This document shows positions 11,701 to 24,654 of a DNA stretch of 64,000 nucleotides, piece by piece; within the stretch, counting starts at the first letter, position 1, and each line of letters starts with the position of its first letter. Both the position numbers and the translations under genes were made by a program. The stretch is taken from positions 470,713 through 534,712 of the forward strand of contig CAJNDS010002845.1 of the NCBI GenBank assembly GCA_905221605.1, written 5' to 3'. This DNA comes from Symbiodinium natans. Its lineage: Eukaryota; Sar; Dinophyceae; Suessiales; Symbiodiniaceae. A model generated the notes under the pieces. The model was not told where the DNA came from. It worked only from the letters and a program-made list of their open reading frames with translations, and did not search any database.

Positions 11701-14500
11701 AGCGGCGGGAAGGGGCACGATGCAAGAAGTGATCTTGCCGGAAAAGCTTCCAAGACCAATAGTGACACCACCAGCCAGCATCTGTTTGAAAGCATCTGAA
11801 GTGAATTTGGCTTTAGGCTACTTTTGGGGTTCCAGAGACCCGAAACTATCAACAAAACCTGCAGCCGAAGCCTTTCACAGGGCCTGCCGAGCCATCAATG
11901 GCTTCCACAACTGGAATTTGCTTCGACATTTGGGGGATCCGTGGCGGGGGGGTCGATTACGCGGAACGCAGGCGCATGTAGGGAAGAATAGTTGTGTATT
12001 TTGGGGGGGGGTTCTTCACCAAACAGTAAGTAGTTTAGGGGTATCCAGATTGCATTGACTAAGCCCTAAGCCCGAAACCCCCAAGCCATGATAAATGAGA
12101 AGGTTTCTTTTTTACCATAAGTTTGTGCTGTAAGAGGTAGGATTTAGCGCTTACGGTTTGGAAAAGTATATGTTTTGGTGAGGGCATATAGGGCTCCCTA
12201 CACTAGCAATGAAATCCCTACACCATATGCGCTGCATGAGCAGGAATATAGAGGTGCTCTAAACTAATTATTATCTTATTTGTGGACCCTATTATCATAC
12301 AGCGCCATATATTCAGAGTAGTTACCCCCGCATGGGCCCATGTGGCGCACTTTACAAATCCCGGGATCGCATATATCGCTTCAGCAAGGGCGAGCAGAGA
12401 AGGGTGGAGGGGCAGCGCCACCTGATGGCCCATTCTTCCAAACACCCGGTGGAGAGAAGAGAGCGGAAGTTAAGCAAGTCTGCACCACACGACGATTCGA
12501 AGATGTTCTGAAACAGCCACTGAAGGTTCCTATAGCCTTCCAAGGTGAGGAGTTGGAGCTCCGAACGAACCTGAGGAAGAAGGGAGTCGCTGTTCAGGCA
12601 AGGCAACTCGCATGTTCCTGTAGCAGCTCAACGGCGCTTTGAGCACTTCGTCTCCAAGTTCTTGTTCCCATGACGACAGGTTGCAGAAGGAGGCAAAACC
12701 AAGCCGGCGCAGTACAAATGGATGTATGACCGAAAGAGATGAGCCAGCGAAGAAGTGAATAGTTATTGCTCGGTCAATCAGACCATGTCCGACCACCCTG
12801 CAGCTTGTGGACAAAGCTTTCCCGTAGTGCTGCTGGTGCACACCTGTGGTGCAAGAAGGAGCCATGGCCTGCACAGCTTCATTTGTATGTAGGTTTTGGT
12901 CTTTAAAGACAGCAACGGTGTTGTCAGCGCTGTGGGAAACATGGCTCCGTGTTTGCAAGCCGCCACGTTGTTGCTGCCGCGTGCTGTCTCAAAAGTTGTC
13001 CGTCCTGGATACAGTTGGATACAGGCGCACGTGAGACATCCCTGCCCCATTCTGCATTCTGGCCCGGATGTGTCATTTGTTCAGATCAGACGGAGAAGGT
13101 AGAGCTGCTTCAGATCTTCATGAACCCATGCTGTGCATGTCAGCCCTTGCCCGCTACTCGAAGTCTGGCTGCAGGTAGGTAGGTCAAGTAGATAGAAGTG
13201 AAGTCCGCGGTCCTTTGTACAGCACAGGATTCAGCAGGGCCCATGCCCATCGAAAACCTCGCCAATTGCGGCATTTAACTCCCCGCCCAACAAGTAAGCA
13301 GTTGCGGAAAATTCAAGCCCGCCATTCGACAAGTGCACGCGGCAAACGGATTCAATGTTCGGCGCAGGAAAAAGCTGTACTTCAACACGAAAGTCTTAAC
13401 ATCCTTGTGGTTGCACTTTAGGGACGAAGATGGTGTATCAAAAAGGCAGCGTGAGTTTACTCCGTCTACTGCCATGACGCCTCTTCGAGCGGGTGTTCGA
13501 AAGGCGGACAAAGCTGCGGCGAGATTTGTCGCCAGGATCTGAAGGGATGAGCTGATCCGGCTGGTCTCCAGCCTCTGGATGTTTTTGACTGTTGCAGTAT
13601 GCTGCATCTCAAGGCCCTGCTGCTGATCGGCCTCCTGTCATCTTTGTGGAGATTTCTGTGCTTCGCAGGCTCACCGTTCTCCTTGCATCGCATCCATACC
13701 TCTGCAACCAGTACTGGCAGGAACGGCGCTGGAAAAGACTCGGCACGGAGCTTTTTTACGGGCATCTTGCCAGCCAGTCTTGGACCCAGCTGATCAATAC
13801 CCGAAACTACCACCTTTCAACCTGCTTTCAACAGTTATCTGGACTGCTTGGAAGTTCAGGAGTCTGATACCCTGGTGAAGACGCCAGAAGATCTCGACAT
13901 TGGCAATGCCCTGCCCGACGATGAGGCCGCTGCCTAGTTTGTAGGCATCCATCGTCAACATTAGCAGCCACGAGCACACATCGCACATGGCAAAGTCCAG
14001 CCTGTCCACGATCGAGTGTGCAGTGCAGCACGTCGACGCTCTCGACATGGCCTCATTCATGCTTGAGCCTTTAGCGGTACGGCCTTTGACAAGGTCTTCG
14101 AGGCGCAAGTCACCGATGCGGAGCTCGAGCGGAGGTATGCTGAGGGCATGCGCCAGTCATCCTTAAGCAACGTGGCAGTGAACTTCAGGTCATGTCAAAG
14201 GTGCAAGTTCTTTGCAGTTTCTTGCATGAACAAACCATGCAGTCCATTACGGCAACTATAGAGCCCCGTGCGATGACGGACTTGTAGCCGTACGTGTTCC
14301 CAAAATCTGCGAGTCCCTCCCCACCTCTTCTTGGATTGTTGTTCTACCCATCGGCTGCTGGGCTGAGGCCCAGAATTTCAAGAAGCTCTTGGCTGGGCCG
14401 GAACAGCACAGGAAGTCTTCGACTTGCTGGATCGGAGAAGGCCCGACTGCAAGTCCTACTAACTACACGTGTCGACTAGCTTGAGTGTGCCTTGCTCTTA
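8760..14500. other. No supportable gene; scattered open frames
   Basis: The 3' end of the WD40 gene may reach into the first part. I saw no convincing exon chain further on. Runs such as the GCA-rich stretch near 9830-9870 and telomere-like CCCTAA fragments near 9725-9760 and 12058-12092 are present. Open frames at 11.7-12.05, 12.3-12.6 and 13.6-13.9 kb have no recognisable motif. Confidence 0.4.
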
Positions 14501-14516
14501 GGGGGGGGCTGCAGCA

Positions 14517-14985
14517 GTGCGGTCACCTGCGCAGGGAGTACTTGCTTCTAGCGGATGCTCTTGCCGCGCTGAAGAAGCTGATCAAGAAGCTCTGCACTCA
14601 GAGCTGCCCTGTAGCAACTGGTATGGTCGAGGGGAAGTCTAGGCTGAAAGACGGTGGCGGCCTTGTGTGGTTTCTTGTGCACGCAGAAGCAGATCCCATC
14701 CTGAGATATGGTTGCGACTGGAGGCCGAGCAAGAAGTCAAGGCCTTCCGCTTGACACATGACACTGTCATGGCACTCCTGAACCAGGGGCTGCATCTAAA
14801 GCACTGTGTCTTCCAGTCATGTACTGACTGGAAGTTGGGCATGGGATCGGGGGATCCGCCGCGGCACGATGACGCAGAAACTGAGTCTGAGCTGGGACAG
14901 TCTCCCTGGCAAGTGGACCGGGTCGCTGTGGCAGTAGGTTCAGGTTCCAAGCCCGTTGGCTGCGAAAGGTGTGGCACGGGGTGAG
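14517..14985 (+). CDS. Candidate exons of an unrecognised helical protein
   Basis: Two protein-like stretches lie on the + strand in different frames. The first, about 14517-14605, reads a basic amphipathic helix (REYLLLADALAALKKLIKKL). The second, about 14700-14905, includes RLEAEQEVKAFRLTHDTVMA and then an acidic segment. An intron between them would account for the frame change, but I could not fix the splice sites. They may be upstream exons of the gene at 16.1-18.0 kb. No family is recognised. Confidence 0.35.
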
Positions 14986-15440
14986 CTTGCAGACCTTCCA
15001 GCGGACTAAGCCATTGGCTGTCAGGAAGGGCTGCCTTAGCTCGATGCGCCCTGTCACGCTCGTGATTGCTATAGGGCCTTTTTCCAAGCTTCCCAAACTG
15101 GGATGATTTCGAGAAGAGAGCGGTCAGGAACAACAAGCGTACATCAGGAAGCCAACAAGTCACGAGAGCTCCTTAAAGCTTCACGTGGGTAACTGTTTTA
15201 ACTGGCCTCGAGGCCTAATCCGGCTGATTTTTCAATTACCGTGCAATGCAAGCCACCGAAGCGGTTGAATTAAACCAGAGTTTCGGTCCAGAATGCGTAT
15301 GGGATTGGGACCACGAGGAAAATGCATTGTCTAGCTCGTGGCCCCGCTATGTTTCTCAGTTTCTCATGTCGATGTTGGTGCTGGTTTCTCCGCTTCGGGG
15401 AGGGGGGGGGGGGTTGTTGTGTGGAAGCAAGTCTGAAGGT

Positions 15441-15442
<2 letters not shown>

Positions 15443-15483
<41 letters not shown>
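15443..15483 (+). repeat. G41 homopolymer
   Basis: Forty-one consecutive G residues, preceded by a shorter G run near 15402-15412. The true length may be uncertain because such runs are hard to sequence. Confidence 0.97.
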
Positions 15484-15486
<3 letters not shown>

Positions 15487-16138
15487 CCTTGTAAGCCAAG
15501 ACAAAGCCAAGCAGCTTGTTAAAGCTCGAGCACGTGTGCCACAACGTAGTCAAGCCGGGGAAACGTCATGAAAAGGTCGAGCAAGTTTGCAAACGTTCTG
15601 AAAGAGCCAGGGGGGGGGGAGGGGAGGGGCTCATTTCAACATGCTAGGATACGGACAGCTTTCAGAGATGCATAGAGATGCAGAACAAAAGTACATGCCC
15701 CTGAGTTGGGGAACATCTCTAGAGTCCTTTATAGCGTGATATGCTGCCATTTACAATGTTGGGAGCTGCCGAACACCGAGAAATGCAAAAGCTTAGAGAA
15801 TGCTTTTGACAGCTTCGGGAGCTACTGGCACACACTTGGCAACGCAGTTCGCTCCAGCATTGTGAGCGATCGTACATATCGAAATGCATGCAGCTTCTCA
15901 CAAGCCCTGCTTCAAGCATTAATCAAGCTCTGATTTTAAAGCATCGCGAACTGTGGCCCAAAGCATCGGCAAGCCCTGGAAACAACCATATTGGTCGCAC
16001 AAGGGGTGTAGGGAATCCTCAGTGAGTCTCACAGGGGAAAATTTTGTTTTTTAACAATAGGAATGTCGCACTACTGCATTTGGTAGCTCAAGCAAGCTGA
16101 GGAACCCGGAAAATTAGAGTACACGCAGAGTACAAGTT

Positions 16139-18002
16139 ATGGCTCCTGGAAGAATGGGAGGAGGGGGTCCTTGTCAGAGCCTCGAAAAACGGCTGGGCCA
16201 CGACGAATTTGCAAGAAGCAAGAAGCAAGCAGCACTGGCAGCGATTGAAAACACAAAATACACGCAAAGCCAAGCAACTGGTCACGTAACTGGTCCTCAG
16301 AGACGTCGGCAATGGCTACATCAAGAATCGCACACAACAGTAGACGGCCATGACTTAAAATGGAGTATGGCCAGCAGAGAGCACGTTATGGCCCTGCAGG
16401 CAGATAGAGTTGGAGGCTATAGAGCCATCACAACTCTTCCACATGGATGACTTCAAGCACCTGGTGACCTTCCAGGCCCTGTCTGTGCAAGACTCTGAGC
16501 ATATGCACGTTGCTGTATACATATGTATACATGCATACACCGACATCACGACCCTGTGCTTGTCGCTGCTCAGACTCATCCCTGCCAGTACATTGCTGTC
16601 ATGCTATAACCTGTAACAAAGCCCCTCATGTCAATCTGGACTTCAGCCTTGTTGCATGCACTGCATGTCACAGTGAGCTGGCAGACCGACGTGCTTCTGA
16701 AGCAGAATATGTACCTGACAGCGGATGTCCTCATCCAGAGCGCACAGCTTGGCAGTGACCTGGAGAGTCTGGGCATGGATCAAGGCTGGGTCACTGTAAT
16801 GCCGCGCGCAGTCGCTTACAAATGCTTACAATGTCTCGCGGCAGTGATTGAGGTCGTCCAATGCTCGCAGCTGCCCTCGCGGCACTCGAGAAAGCTTTGG
16901 ATGTGAGGCTCCGAGACGGGGGCCGCTTCAACCTGCTCAACACTGACTTGCCCAAGATCCTGGCATCGGTTGCCGGAGGCTCCGCAAAGCCGCAAGGAAA
17001 CGCAGTGCACATGCAAAGCACTAAGAAGCACACTTCTGTCAGCTTTCAAGTAGCACAGCCACACGCTGATGCAGAGGTTGATGTTATTATGATCGAGGTC
17101 GGTAAGATGATTGGTACAGATTCGCTTTGGAAAATGTATCACACACAGCTGTCCCGACCCTTCCCTACCCTAAAACATTCGCGGCCACGGGACGTGTTTG
17201 AGGCAGACAGCATCACATTGTCGTTGGAACCTGAGGGATCAGTCGGAGGCGATTAAATTAGAGGTGGTTTCTTACAAACTTGCCTGAGTACGATCCCACC
17301 ACATTCCTGCCATCCGGTGGCAGAAGAGAAACACAACAATGCCTGCGCAACGGTGTGCATCGGTGTGTGTCGGTCGGTGTGTATTTGTGTTGTGTGTGGA
17401 TTTGTTTCTGTCATCTCGCTTTTGTGTTGCAGGTCATGGCCAGATCCGTGAGAAGTGCCTGGAAGTCATGTCAAACACACTAGGCCAGCAAGGACCCAAG
17501 GGTCTGCTGGCCACGGCACGCTCCTTGGTGGAGAGCAAGGACAGTGTGCGAATAGGGTGCCTATCCCATCTCAAAATATTCCAAAGGGGACACAAGGGGA
17601 CACAAGGGGACGCCACGGCCCGATGTCCAGGACAAGCTAAACGCACAAGACCGAAAACTCCTGCGACGAGTTCTGGAAAGAACAGTCGAGCTAAAGCAGG
17701 TCTTCAGTGGGAACCAAATGCTGGGGACCTCAGATTGGGCTGCCTCAGCTCTGCATGTCAGCACGAAGAGCAAACTCCAGCATTTCTGGTAGTACTCAGG
17801 GTCCAAATGCTCTACAGAAGCGCGCTGCTTGATGAGAGCGGCCCTCGGCAACGGACAAGCCTGTTTTACAGTGCAACTGAAGGAGCTTGGGCATGTGAGG
17901 TATCATGAAGGTCTGCTTCAAGCAACCACCAGGAAGGCAGCGACCAACATCGGCTTGATTAGCGACAAGGACGCTGCAAAGAACTGTCTGATGCCTGCAT
18001 GA
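16139..18002 (+). CDS. Unrecognised intron-rich gene, helical-repeat-like
   Basis: Four or more exons can be read. About 16864-16975 gives two helices (ALAALEKALDVRL, NTDLPKILASVAG). It joins in phase across a GA-AG intron (16976-17432) to 17433-17545, which reads GQIREKCLEVMSN and GPKGLLATARSLVESKD. That exon joins across a GT-AG intron (17546-17606) to 17607-17699, reading VQDKLNAQDRKLLRRVLERT. A further stretch at about 17880-18002 (KELGHVRYHEGLLQ, ending in TGA) is probably the last exon, but its junction is unresolved. Possible earlier exons lie near 16170-16250 and 16672-16775. Paired amphipathic helices suggest a HEAT/ARM-like solenoid. I do not recognise the protein. The 17546 intron contains a GGACACAAG tandem repeat at its 3' end. 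Confidence 0.5.
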
Positions 18003-18875
18003 GTCAAGACAGCGGCTTCCACCTGTTCGAAGATTAGGTAGGTACAAGATGTCAGCTTGCACAGGAGCTTGGCCTTCTGGCCAACGCGGTGACAAGGCAG
18101 ATGGGTGGGGGCAACGTGTGAGATTGCCGACCGGTGTGAGTTTCTGACCCTTCAAGGCGTTGCCGACTCCATGTTGCTTCGAGGCGTTGTACTTCTCAAG
18201 ATCCGATTCAGCGCCAGGTTCGACTTCCGCGACCGGACTTTTCTCGGCTCGAACCTGTGACGCTTTCACATGCTTCCACAGCATGCACAACAGTGGATTG
18301 ACCTGGTGGCCCACCATACAGACTGGCATCTGCTCAGGCATGCTTGCACGAGCGACAACCTGGCGGGCCGCCAAGCAGAAGATGTTGGCCCCTTAGCATT
18401 TGAAACAGTTCCAATGGAGCAATGCTGCTCACCAGTTCACTGCCGCAGCCGAGCGATCGTTGAGGGATGGTACAAGCCTGAGCCATATCCTGCTTTGCGG
18501 AGCTCTCAGCCTTTCGCAGTTTACCAGAACAGGCCATTTTGTACATGCCCTGCCTTTGAGTTCGCAGCTCAGTGGCATGCTTCCACTCAGAGGTTTAAGT
18601 CATTTCAGTTTCGTGGAGAATGACATGGCAATCAACGACGCCGCAGGACACCTGGACTGCACGTGCTTTCACGTGAAGCTACATGGTCAGAAGGTCCCGC
18701 GACTCCGGCCAGATCTGGGGCTCGTCGCCCGCATTTGACCGACCTGTGATGGAAACATGTCACCAGCTCCTTACAACAGCCATGTGCACCAACGTCCTCA
18801 GCTACCACCTGTCCTCTGAATACGGAGTTCCAGCCCAAGCGACAAGGCAGCAGCACAGCATTGCGAGATACTGCC

Positions 18876-21800
18876 ATGGCACTGAGCGAGCCTCGAAAGC
18901 GGCAGCTGCTGGAAGACCCGGATGTGCAGGACCAAATGGACCAAATAGCTAAAATTCACAGACATCGGCTGATCGGTGAGTCCAAGTGGATGTTGAGATC
19001 TTTCGCTCGGAGGCGCTCACCTCAGCCATGCTGGAGGAAGACCGGAAGCGGAGAAAAACTCAGCCGCGAGACCCGTCATCTGCTTTGCTCATGCAGGACA
19101 GCGGAGGCCAACTTGTGCCGTCAAAGTCATGCTGCTTGCTCCAACGCCACTCACTACTCAAACCACTGCGCAGAAAATGCGGCACGCAGTCTGCAAGGTT
19201 TGCCCAAGTACGCTGCAATCTTTCGCAGGAGGATTTTACGCCCAACTGCCCCGTGCATGGGCTGATGCACCTGCCGGGGTACGCTCCTGGAACGCAGTAT
19301 GAGTTTACTGAGTCTCAAGCCTGTTTGAAAAATGCCCGGTGGGTTGAATAGACCTAAGGTGAAGCTGGTCGTTGACACACCACATTTTCAGCGCATGCGA
19401 CATATTAAGCAGCTCGGCGTGTGCTCGTTGGTGTTCCCTGGAGCGAAGCACGACAGGCCCGTTAATTCCCAATAAGGATGGCTTAAAAGCATTGAAGGAG
19501 GTTGATGGCTGGCGGTCTTTGGACAGGTTGTTAGTTCAATGTTAGTTTCCAAGCGCTCCCGATTCGAAACGCCGCATCTCGAAAGGCTTCGGCAGTTCAA
19601 GTGGCCATAAAGACTTTTCTGCTAGAAGTAGCAAGCAGTCAGTTGTGAGTTGTGGCACTCTGCTCCCGAACGCAGTTTAGCAATTGCGCTGCAGCCGATA
19701 AGCCGAGAAGCCACTCAAGTTTTGAGTTTCGGTTTTTTGGGGCCTTGGGTTTTCGGGGTATAGGGTTAAAGATTCTGGGGTTTGGGTTATTCAGGTTATT
19801 GGCTTAGTCCAATCGGCGTATCGTTTGTCGGCATAGCACGCTTTTGATGCCGAAAAAGCCCGAACGCTGAACTGTTGGAAACAAGCTGAGAGAGCCTTCC
19901 GGCAGGTTCTTTCACAGCATTGGAACAGCACACCTGGCCTACAACCTGATGAAGGATTTGAGGAGCCTTCAGCCGGAGCTGTGCATCCTGGACAGGGACA
20001 TCGTTTGTGTTGTGCTGGCTGCGCTCATGCACGACCTGGGCCACCCAACCTACAGCCACATGTTCGAGACATTCATGGCCAGCATTGGACATGCGACATG
20101 GACGCATGAACAGGCGTCCATAGTCCTAGTCAAAGAAGTGTTGAAGACCATCAACCTGTCACTAATCACGGCGGACGAGGAAGGTGATGATCTAGAGTTC
20201 ATTTGCGAACTCATCGACCCACCAAAGGACGAGCTGAACAAGTGCCTTGGCATGCAAAATTGCAATCTCAACAGGGCTGCAAGCGATCTGGGAGAGGGGA
20301 CTTCATTATTCTCAGAGCTGCGTAAAAGCACAGCTGTGCAGTGGGGATGGGCCCTCAAATTTGGGCACCAGAAGGGAAGACCAAAGTGACTAGGAGGGCT
20401 ATGAGGGCTTGGGTTCGGGTGACGTACGAGGATCGTTGTAGGATTCATTTTTTGTACAGCGATGAGAGACAGCACTCAATGATATGCTCCGAGTGATAAG
20501 TTGGCGTGTCGGGCGCACTAGTCTCGGAGCTCGCTCCGTCGCGGTCCGCTTTTCGTGGCAAGTCAAGTGCCAAGTTTCATACTCACTTGTCTACATGTTC
20601 CAAACAAGTAGAATAGAGCGCGGTTGCATTCGAGACTAGACAAGAAGCGAACAGCTTCCTTCGTCCCCAATGGGCGCAAGCGTTTCTGAAGCTCTGACAT
20701 GCAGCTATCCATCGAGTGCTTAGCACTCTTTCCCCTGTTCATGCAGGTGCCTCAACAACGATTCGCTGAAGGAGAAATGGCCGACCCTGATGAAAGGAAG
20801 ACCTGTCGAAAAAGCCTACATGTACGAGATTGTCTCCAATTTTCGCTCGGGAATAGATGTGGACAAGATGGACTACTTCAGGCGTGACGCATACTTTCTT
20901 GGAATCAAGCGTGAGTTCGACCACCACCGGTACCTGAAAAGCCTGCGTGTGATTCAAGACAACCAGGGCATATCCACGCTCAGCCCTCCGGAGAAATCCA
21001 AGGACGATATTCGAGAGAATTTGTGCGAACTGCGCAAGACCCTCCACAGAACGGCATATCAGCACAAAACCGTGAAGAAGTTCGAGGCTCACATGGTGGA
21101 CATTCTCAAGCTTTGTGATAAGACCATAAGGGTTTCGGGAAGAAACGGCAAGAAAATGAGCATCTCAGAAGCGGCACTTTCTGGTGACACTGTTGCTTAT
21201 TCAAAACTTACAGATATGTTCATCGAGTCGCGGCTGTTGGAGAACGAAGATCCGGAGCTGCAGGAGACCGGGGTGCTTGGGGAGTGCTTGGGGAGATGCC
21301 TTGCATACTCTGCTCTAACTGCTTCAAACTTGAGCGCCTGCGGTTTGGGTTCAGTTTTTTTCCTGACCTGCAGGAAGCCTGTGCTGCGTACGACAAGCAC
21401 TTCCTGCAGAGAAACCTGATGCGCAATGTTCTGATATGGGAAGTGCCAAGTGAGCAGGAGGAACCGGGTTTCAGCATGCCGCAGGTAGACAAGTTTGTGG
21501 AGGAGACCTTGAGGCTCTCTACAAGGTGCGTCCTGCTGTACTTTCGCACGTTCCTGACTTTTTGCATTTTGTAATCTCCGCCCTAAACCCCCACAAGTTG
21601 CGCATAGTGCGAAGCAATGCTACTACCAGGACCTGCGATGCTTAGATACAGCAAAATACAGTAGGTTGTTGCGGCCCCATTTCTGATCGGTCTGTTTAGT
21701 GCCACGAGGCAGGTGCCCAAGAGCGAACTTCGCTGCGTGGAGAGCAAGCTTCACTACGGAATGGGCAGCGAGGACCCCATCAAAAAGATTGTATTCCACG

Positions 21801-22137
21801 ACAAGCAGGGTCAACCGCGAACCTTTGACGTGGACTATGATGCCAACCCTCTGCGGCGGAAACTTTTCCTATTCTGGAACCCGTCATCCATTGAAGCCAA
21901 TCACTTGGATACGCTTGAAAGGCAGGATTTGCGAAAACCGTGCCCACGTCTTTGAGGGTGCCACTGAAGCCAATTGCATGTGTTGTAAACTCAACGACCA
22001 ACTACGATCATCACGAGGACAGGAAGGTTGAGAGAGAGCCAGGTGCTAGGATCGCGAAGATGGTTGTGAAGATTCCTAAGATGTTTACATTGCGGTGCAT
22101 GACCGTCAGGCAGGTCCAAAACTTGTTTTCAACTTGT
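18876..22137 (+). CDS. SAMHD1-like HD-domain dNTP triphosphohydrolase (multi-exon)
   Basis: The family hydrolyses dNTPs to deoxynucleoside and triphosphate and controls dNTP pools. Exons, joined in phase: 18876-18975 (ATG start, tentative), about 19027-19096, 19229-19278, 19352-19456, 19906-20241, 20747-21263, 21374-21525, 21709-21921, and 22023 to about 22137. Together they follow SAMHD1 from the PVHG motif to the C-terminal lobe: VDTPHFQRMRHIKQLG, FPGAKHDRFFHSIG, LMHDLGH, WTHEQAS, GIDVDKMDYF, LHRTAYQHK, TKLTDMF and HYGM. All four HD metal ligands are present (H of RFFHS, HD of MHDLGH, D of GIDVDKMD). Two changes stand out against the usual pattern: FEH reads FFH, and NDP-(I/V)-HG reads NCP-VHG. 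There is no sign of an N-terminal SAM domain. The 3' end is uncertain: the frame may stop at TGA 22138, or splice on to about 22421. Confidence 0.88.
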
Positions 22138-22139
22138 TG

Positions 22140-24650
22140 AACACTGGCCGAAGCAGGTTGACGGAAGCCGCCACAAAGCACGTTTGCAGCATCATCGGTA
22201 CCGACCCCGTTTCGACGACTCTTGATTGCAAGCTGGTGATGGGCGTTTGGCAAGCAGATCCGCAGTCACTCCGGCAAGTCTGCTTGTGGAATTCTCGGCT
22301 GAGATCTGGCAACACGATGCCTGACACGGCTGCATGTACCTTCACACACATTGACAATCCTGCACAGGCCAGCATCGCCGGTGAAGCCGCGTCGGTCAAG
22401 CCGGCTTGGGGGCCAAGCTGAGTCGATTCGGAGTAGCTGAGTAGCTAAAAAACTGTTGGCGGAACACAAGGGTACCATGGAGCTGGAGGGCCCAGAGTCG
22501 AGAGCATGAAAGCAAAGGTCGAGCGACGAGCTTCGAGGGCATCAGGAGCCTTCCAGTACGCCTCCGGCGGCACTAACAGCACCAGCAGCAGCAGACGGAG
22601 TTCCTTGGTAGCATGTGATCTGTAGAAGCTCACTTCGATCGGTTGTCACCAGTGGCCAAGTCCGCACACTGCCGCACTTCACAGATCCACAGGGCTCTGG
22701 AGCCTGCACAAGGTCAAAGCCCGGAGCAAGAGATTGCTCCGCGTGCAGTCGTCGTGCCCTGCTGCTTGGCCTAGCTTGTTCAAGATGCTGTGGTAGTATC
22801 GTAGTTTTCTTAAGTTCATATTAATGCATAGGCATGTTCAAAAAACACGACAGGATGTCGTGGACAAGGTCCCGTTCGGCTGTCTCTGTTTGCATCGAGG
22901 GGCCCCGGAAACAATGAGGGGAAGGCGAAGGCTTCCAGGGCCGACTATCTTCTGAAAACTTCTGAAAAATTCTGAAAATATTAAGGAATCGCTGAAAGGA
23001 ATGATTTAGGATCTTCTTGTACATATATACATATATACATAAATACATATATACATACATACATATGTACATATACTCTTTTTAGTCGTGTTTGCTTTGT
23101 GGAAATTCTGGGTTTCATTTCAAGATGCAAGATTATAATATCTAGGTGAAGTGTTCGGAATTTAGGCGGCCTAAATTTCGATGCTTTTCTATAATGAACT
23201 TCAAAATCTTGGAAAAATTAAAGTTCGATCAAACTCTTCTGATACAAGAACTCGTGGAAGTGCATGATCTTCATAAATACATGAATGCATTTCCCATCAT
23301 CCGGAATTGGAACTGGGAGCAGAGAAATACCGAAAAATGTGCTTTACATCTGTCTTAGAGACTGGAGATGGTAGGTATACAGCATCCTTACTGGAAAGGG
23401 AAAAAATCTAATGCAAAGACATACATAGAGCAGAAGCACCAGTCCCTGCCGTTCAAGAGAGTTCAACGGTCAAGGTTTCAGAAGTTTTCCCAACAAGGAG
23501 GTATTGGCAGCTACCACCATCCAGTCTGGAGCCAGCCCCGGCATACCTCAAAAGTCGTCAAAAGGCTCCTGGTGTCCCCGAAACCATTTCCTGCGTGCCA
23601 CATGAAGCTGTTTTGCTTGCCTATTTCCGCTTGCTAGGTTTGGCGGGCTGAGCGTAGATACATTGCCGTCGCACTACAAGAGGTCCTTTAGGCAAAAAAG
23701 TATCCTTGAAGCAGCGCCCTCAAAGTGGATACGAAGCGGGCTGGCAGTAGCAAAGAATGAGAACTCCTCTTCAATCCTTTTCCTGGGGCACGGGGGAATG
23801 ACGTCACCCGAAACAACGATCTCCCCCTCAAGTTCTGAAGAAGAAGAGGCACAGACCATCAAGTTGATGTGCCACTGATGAAACTCTTGAACCCCACAAC
23901 ATGGCCCATTTGGTCGAGCACGCCTCCAAACCTGCGAGGCTAACACCGAAGCTTATGAGCGAAGATTACCAGCCTCAGCCTGAAGGCCATTGAAGGCCTG
24001 CTGCACATGAGCCTCATTGGCTGTCTTGTAGCACCAGACTGCCGTAATTCCTGCTGCACTCTTAGCTCCTGCTCAGACGTGTCGAGGCAGCTCCGTGAAG
24101 TGGACGATTTCTCAGGCTGAGTTTGGGTCACTGCAAAGGGCTCGAAGGCATGTTGGGGTGAAGCACATGTCCCTTCGAGAGCTTTGCATCAGAAATAAGG
24201 AGGGAGCTCTTACAGTTCTAACATGAACGAAACTAGAAGGGAAGTGACGTCTTCTGTGGAGTGGTGCTGCTTCATTCGCTCGCGCTTCAGCATCGCTTTG
24301 GAATGAAGTGTGAGATCTGCCATGATTGTGCCGTGTTTTGGGACATCTCTAGTTGACAGTGGTTGATTCAGGCGAGGTGCATCGTGTATCTTTGCGCATC
24401 TTTGAACATCTGAAACGGCAGATTCTCATATGGGTTCTCACCATGTCCTGGCATGTACATCGCAGTTGTGCGTAGTTCCTGGGGAGTCGTCGAAAAGAAG
24501 CTACAAGAAGCTTTGTTCACAGTTGGCTAAAAGCCAACGAACCCACGCAGCGGCTCGTGCTCCAAAAGCCCCTTCTGATTCACGTGGCTTGAAAAGCTGC
24601 AAAAAGCTTGCAAAGCTTTTTCACTTTTACAGCTTCGGGTGTTAGCTGAG
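22140..24650. other. No supportable gene; AT-rich patch
   Basis: After the SAMHD1-like gene I see no exon chain. The stretch from about 22950 to 23350 is clearly more AT-rich than its surroundings and contains a TACATA microsatellite. A second short open frame near 24430-24640 is Lys/Ser-rich with no motif. Confidence 0.45.
23018..23082 (+). repeat. TACATA/ACATAT microsatellite
   Basis: About 65 bases of imperfect TACATA units, including runs such as ACATATATACATATATACAT. It sits in an AT-rich island and has no coding value. Confidence 0.9.
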
Positions 24651-24654
24651 CTGG

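Noticed and set aside
20790-21419. 209-codon SAMHD1 segment as a stand-alone gene
   Set aside because: The first ATG is internal. The exon begins at 20747, and its last part after 21263 is intron, since the family sequence continues at 21374.
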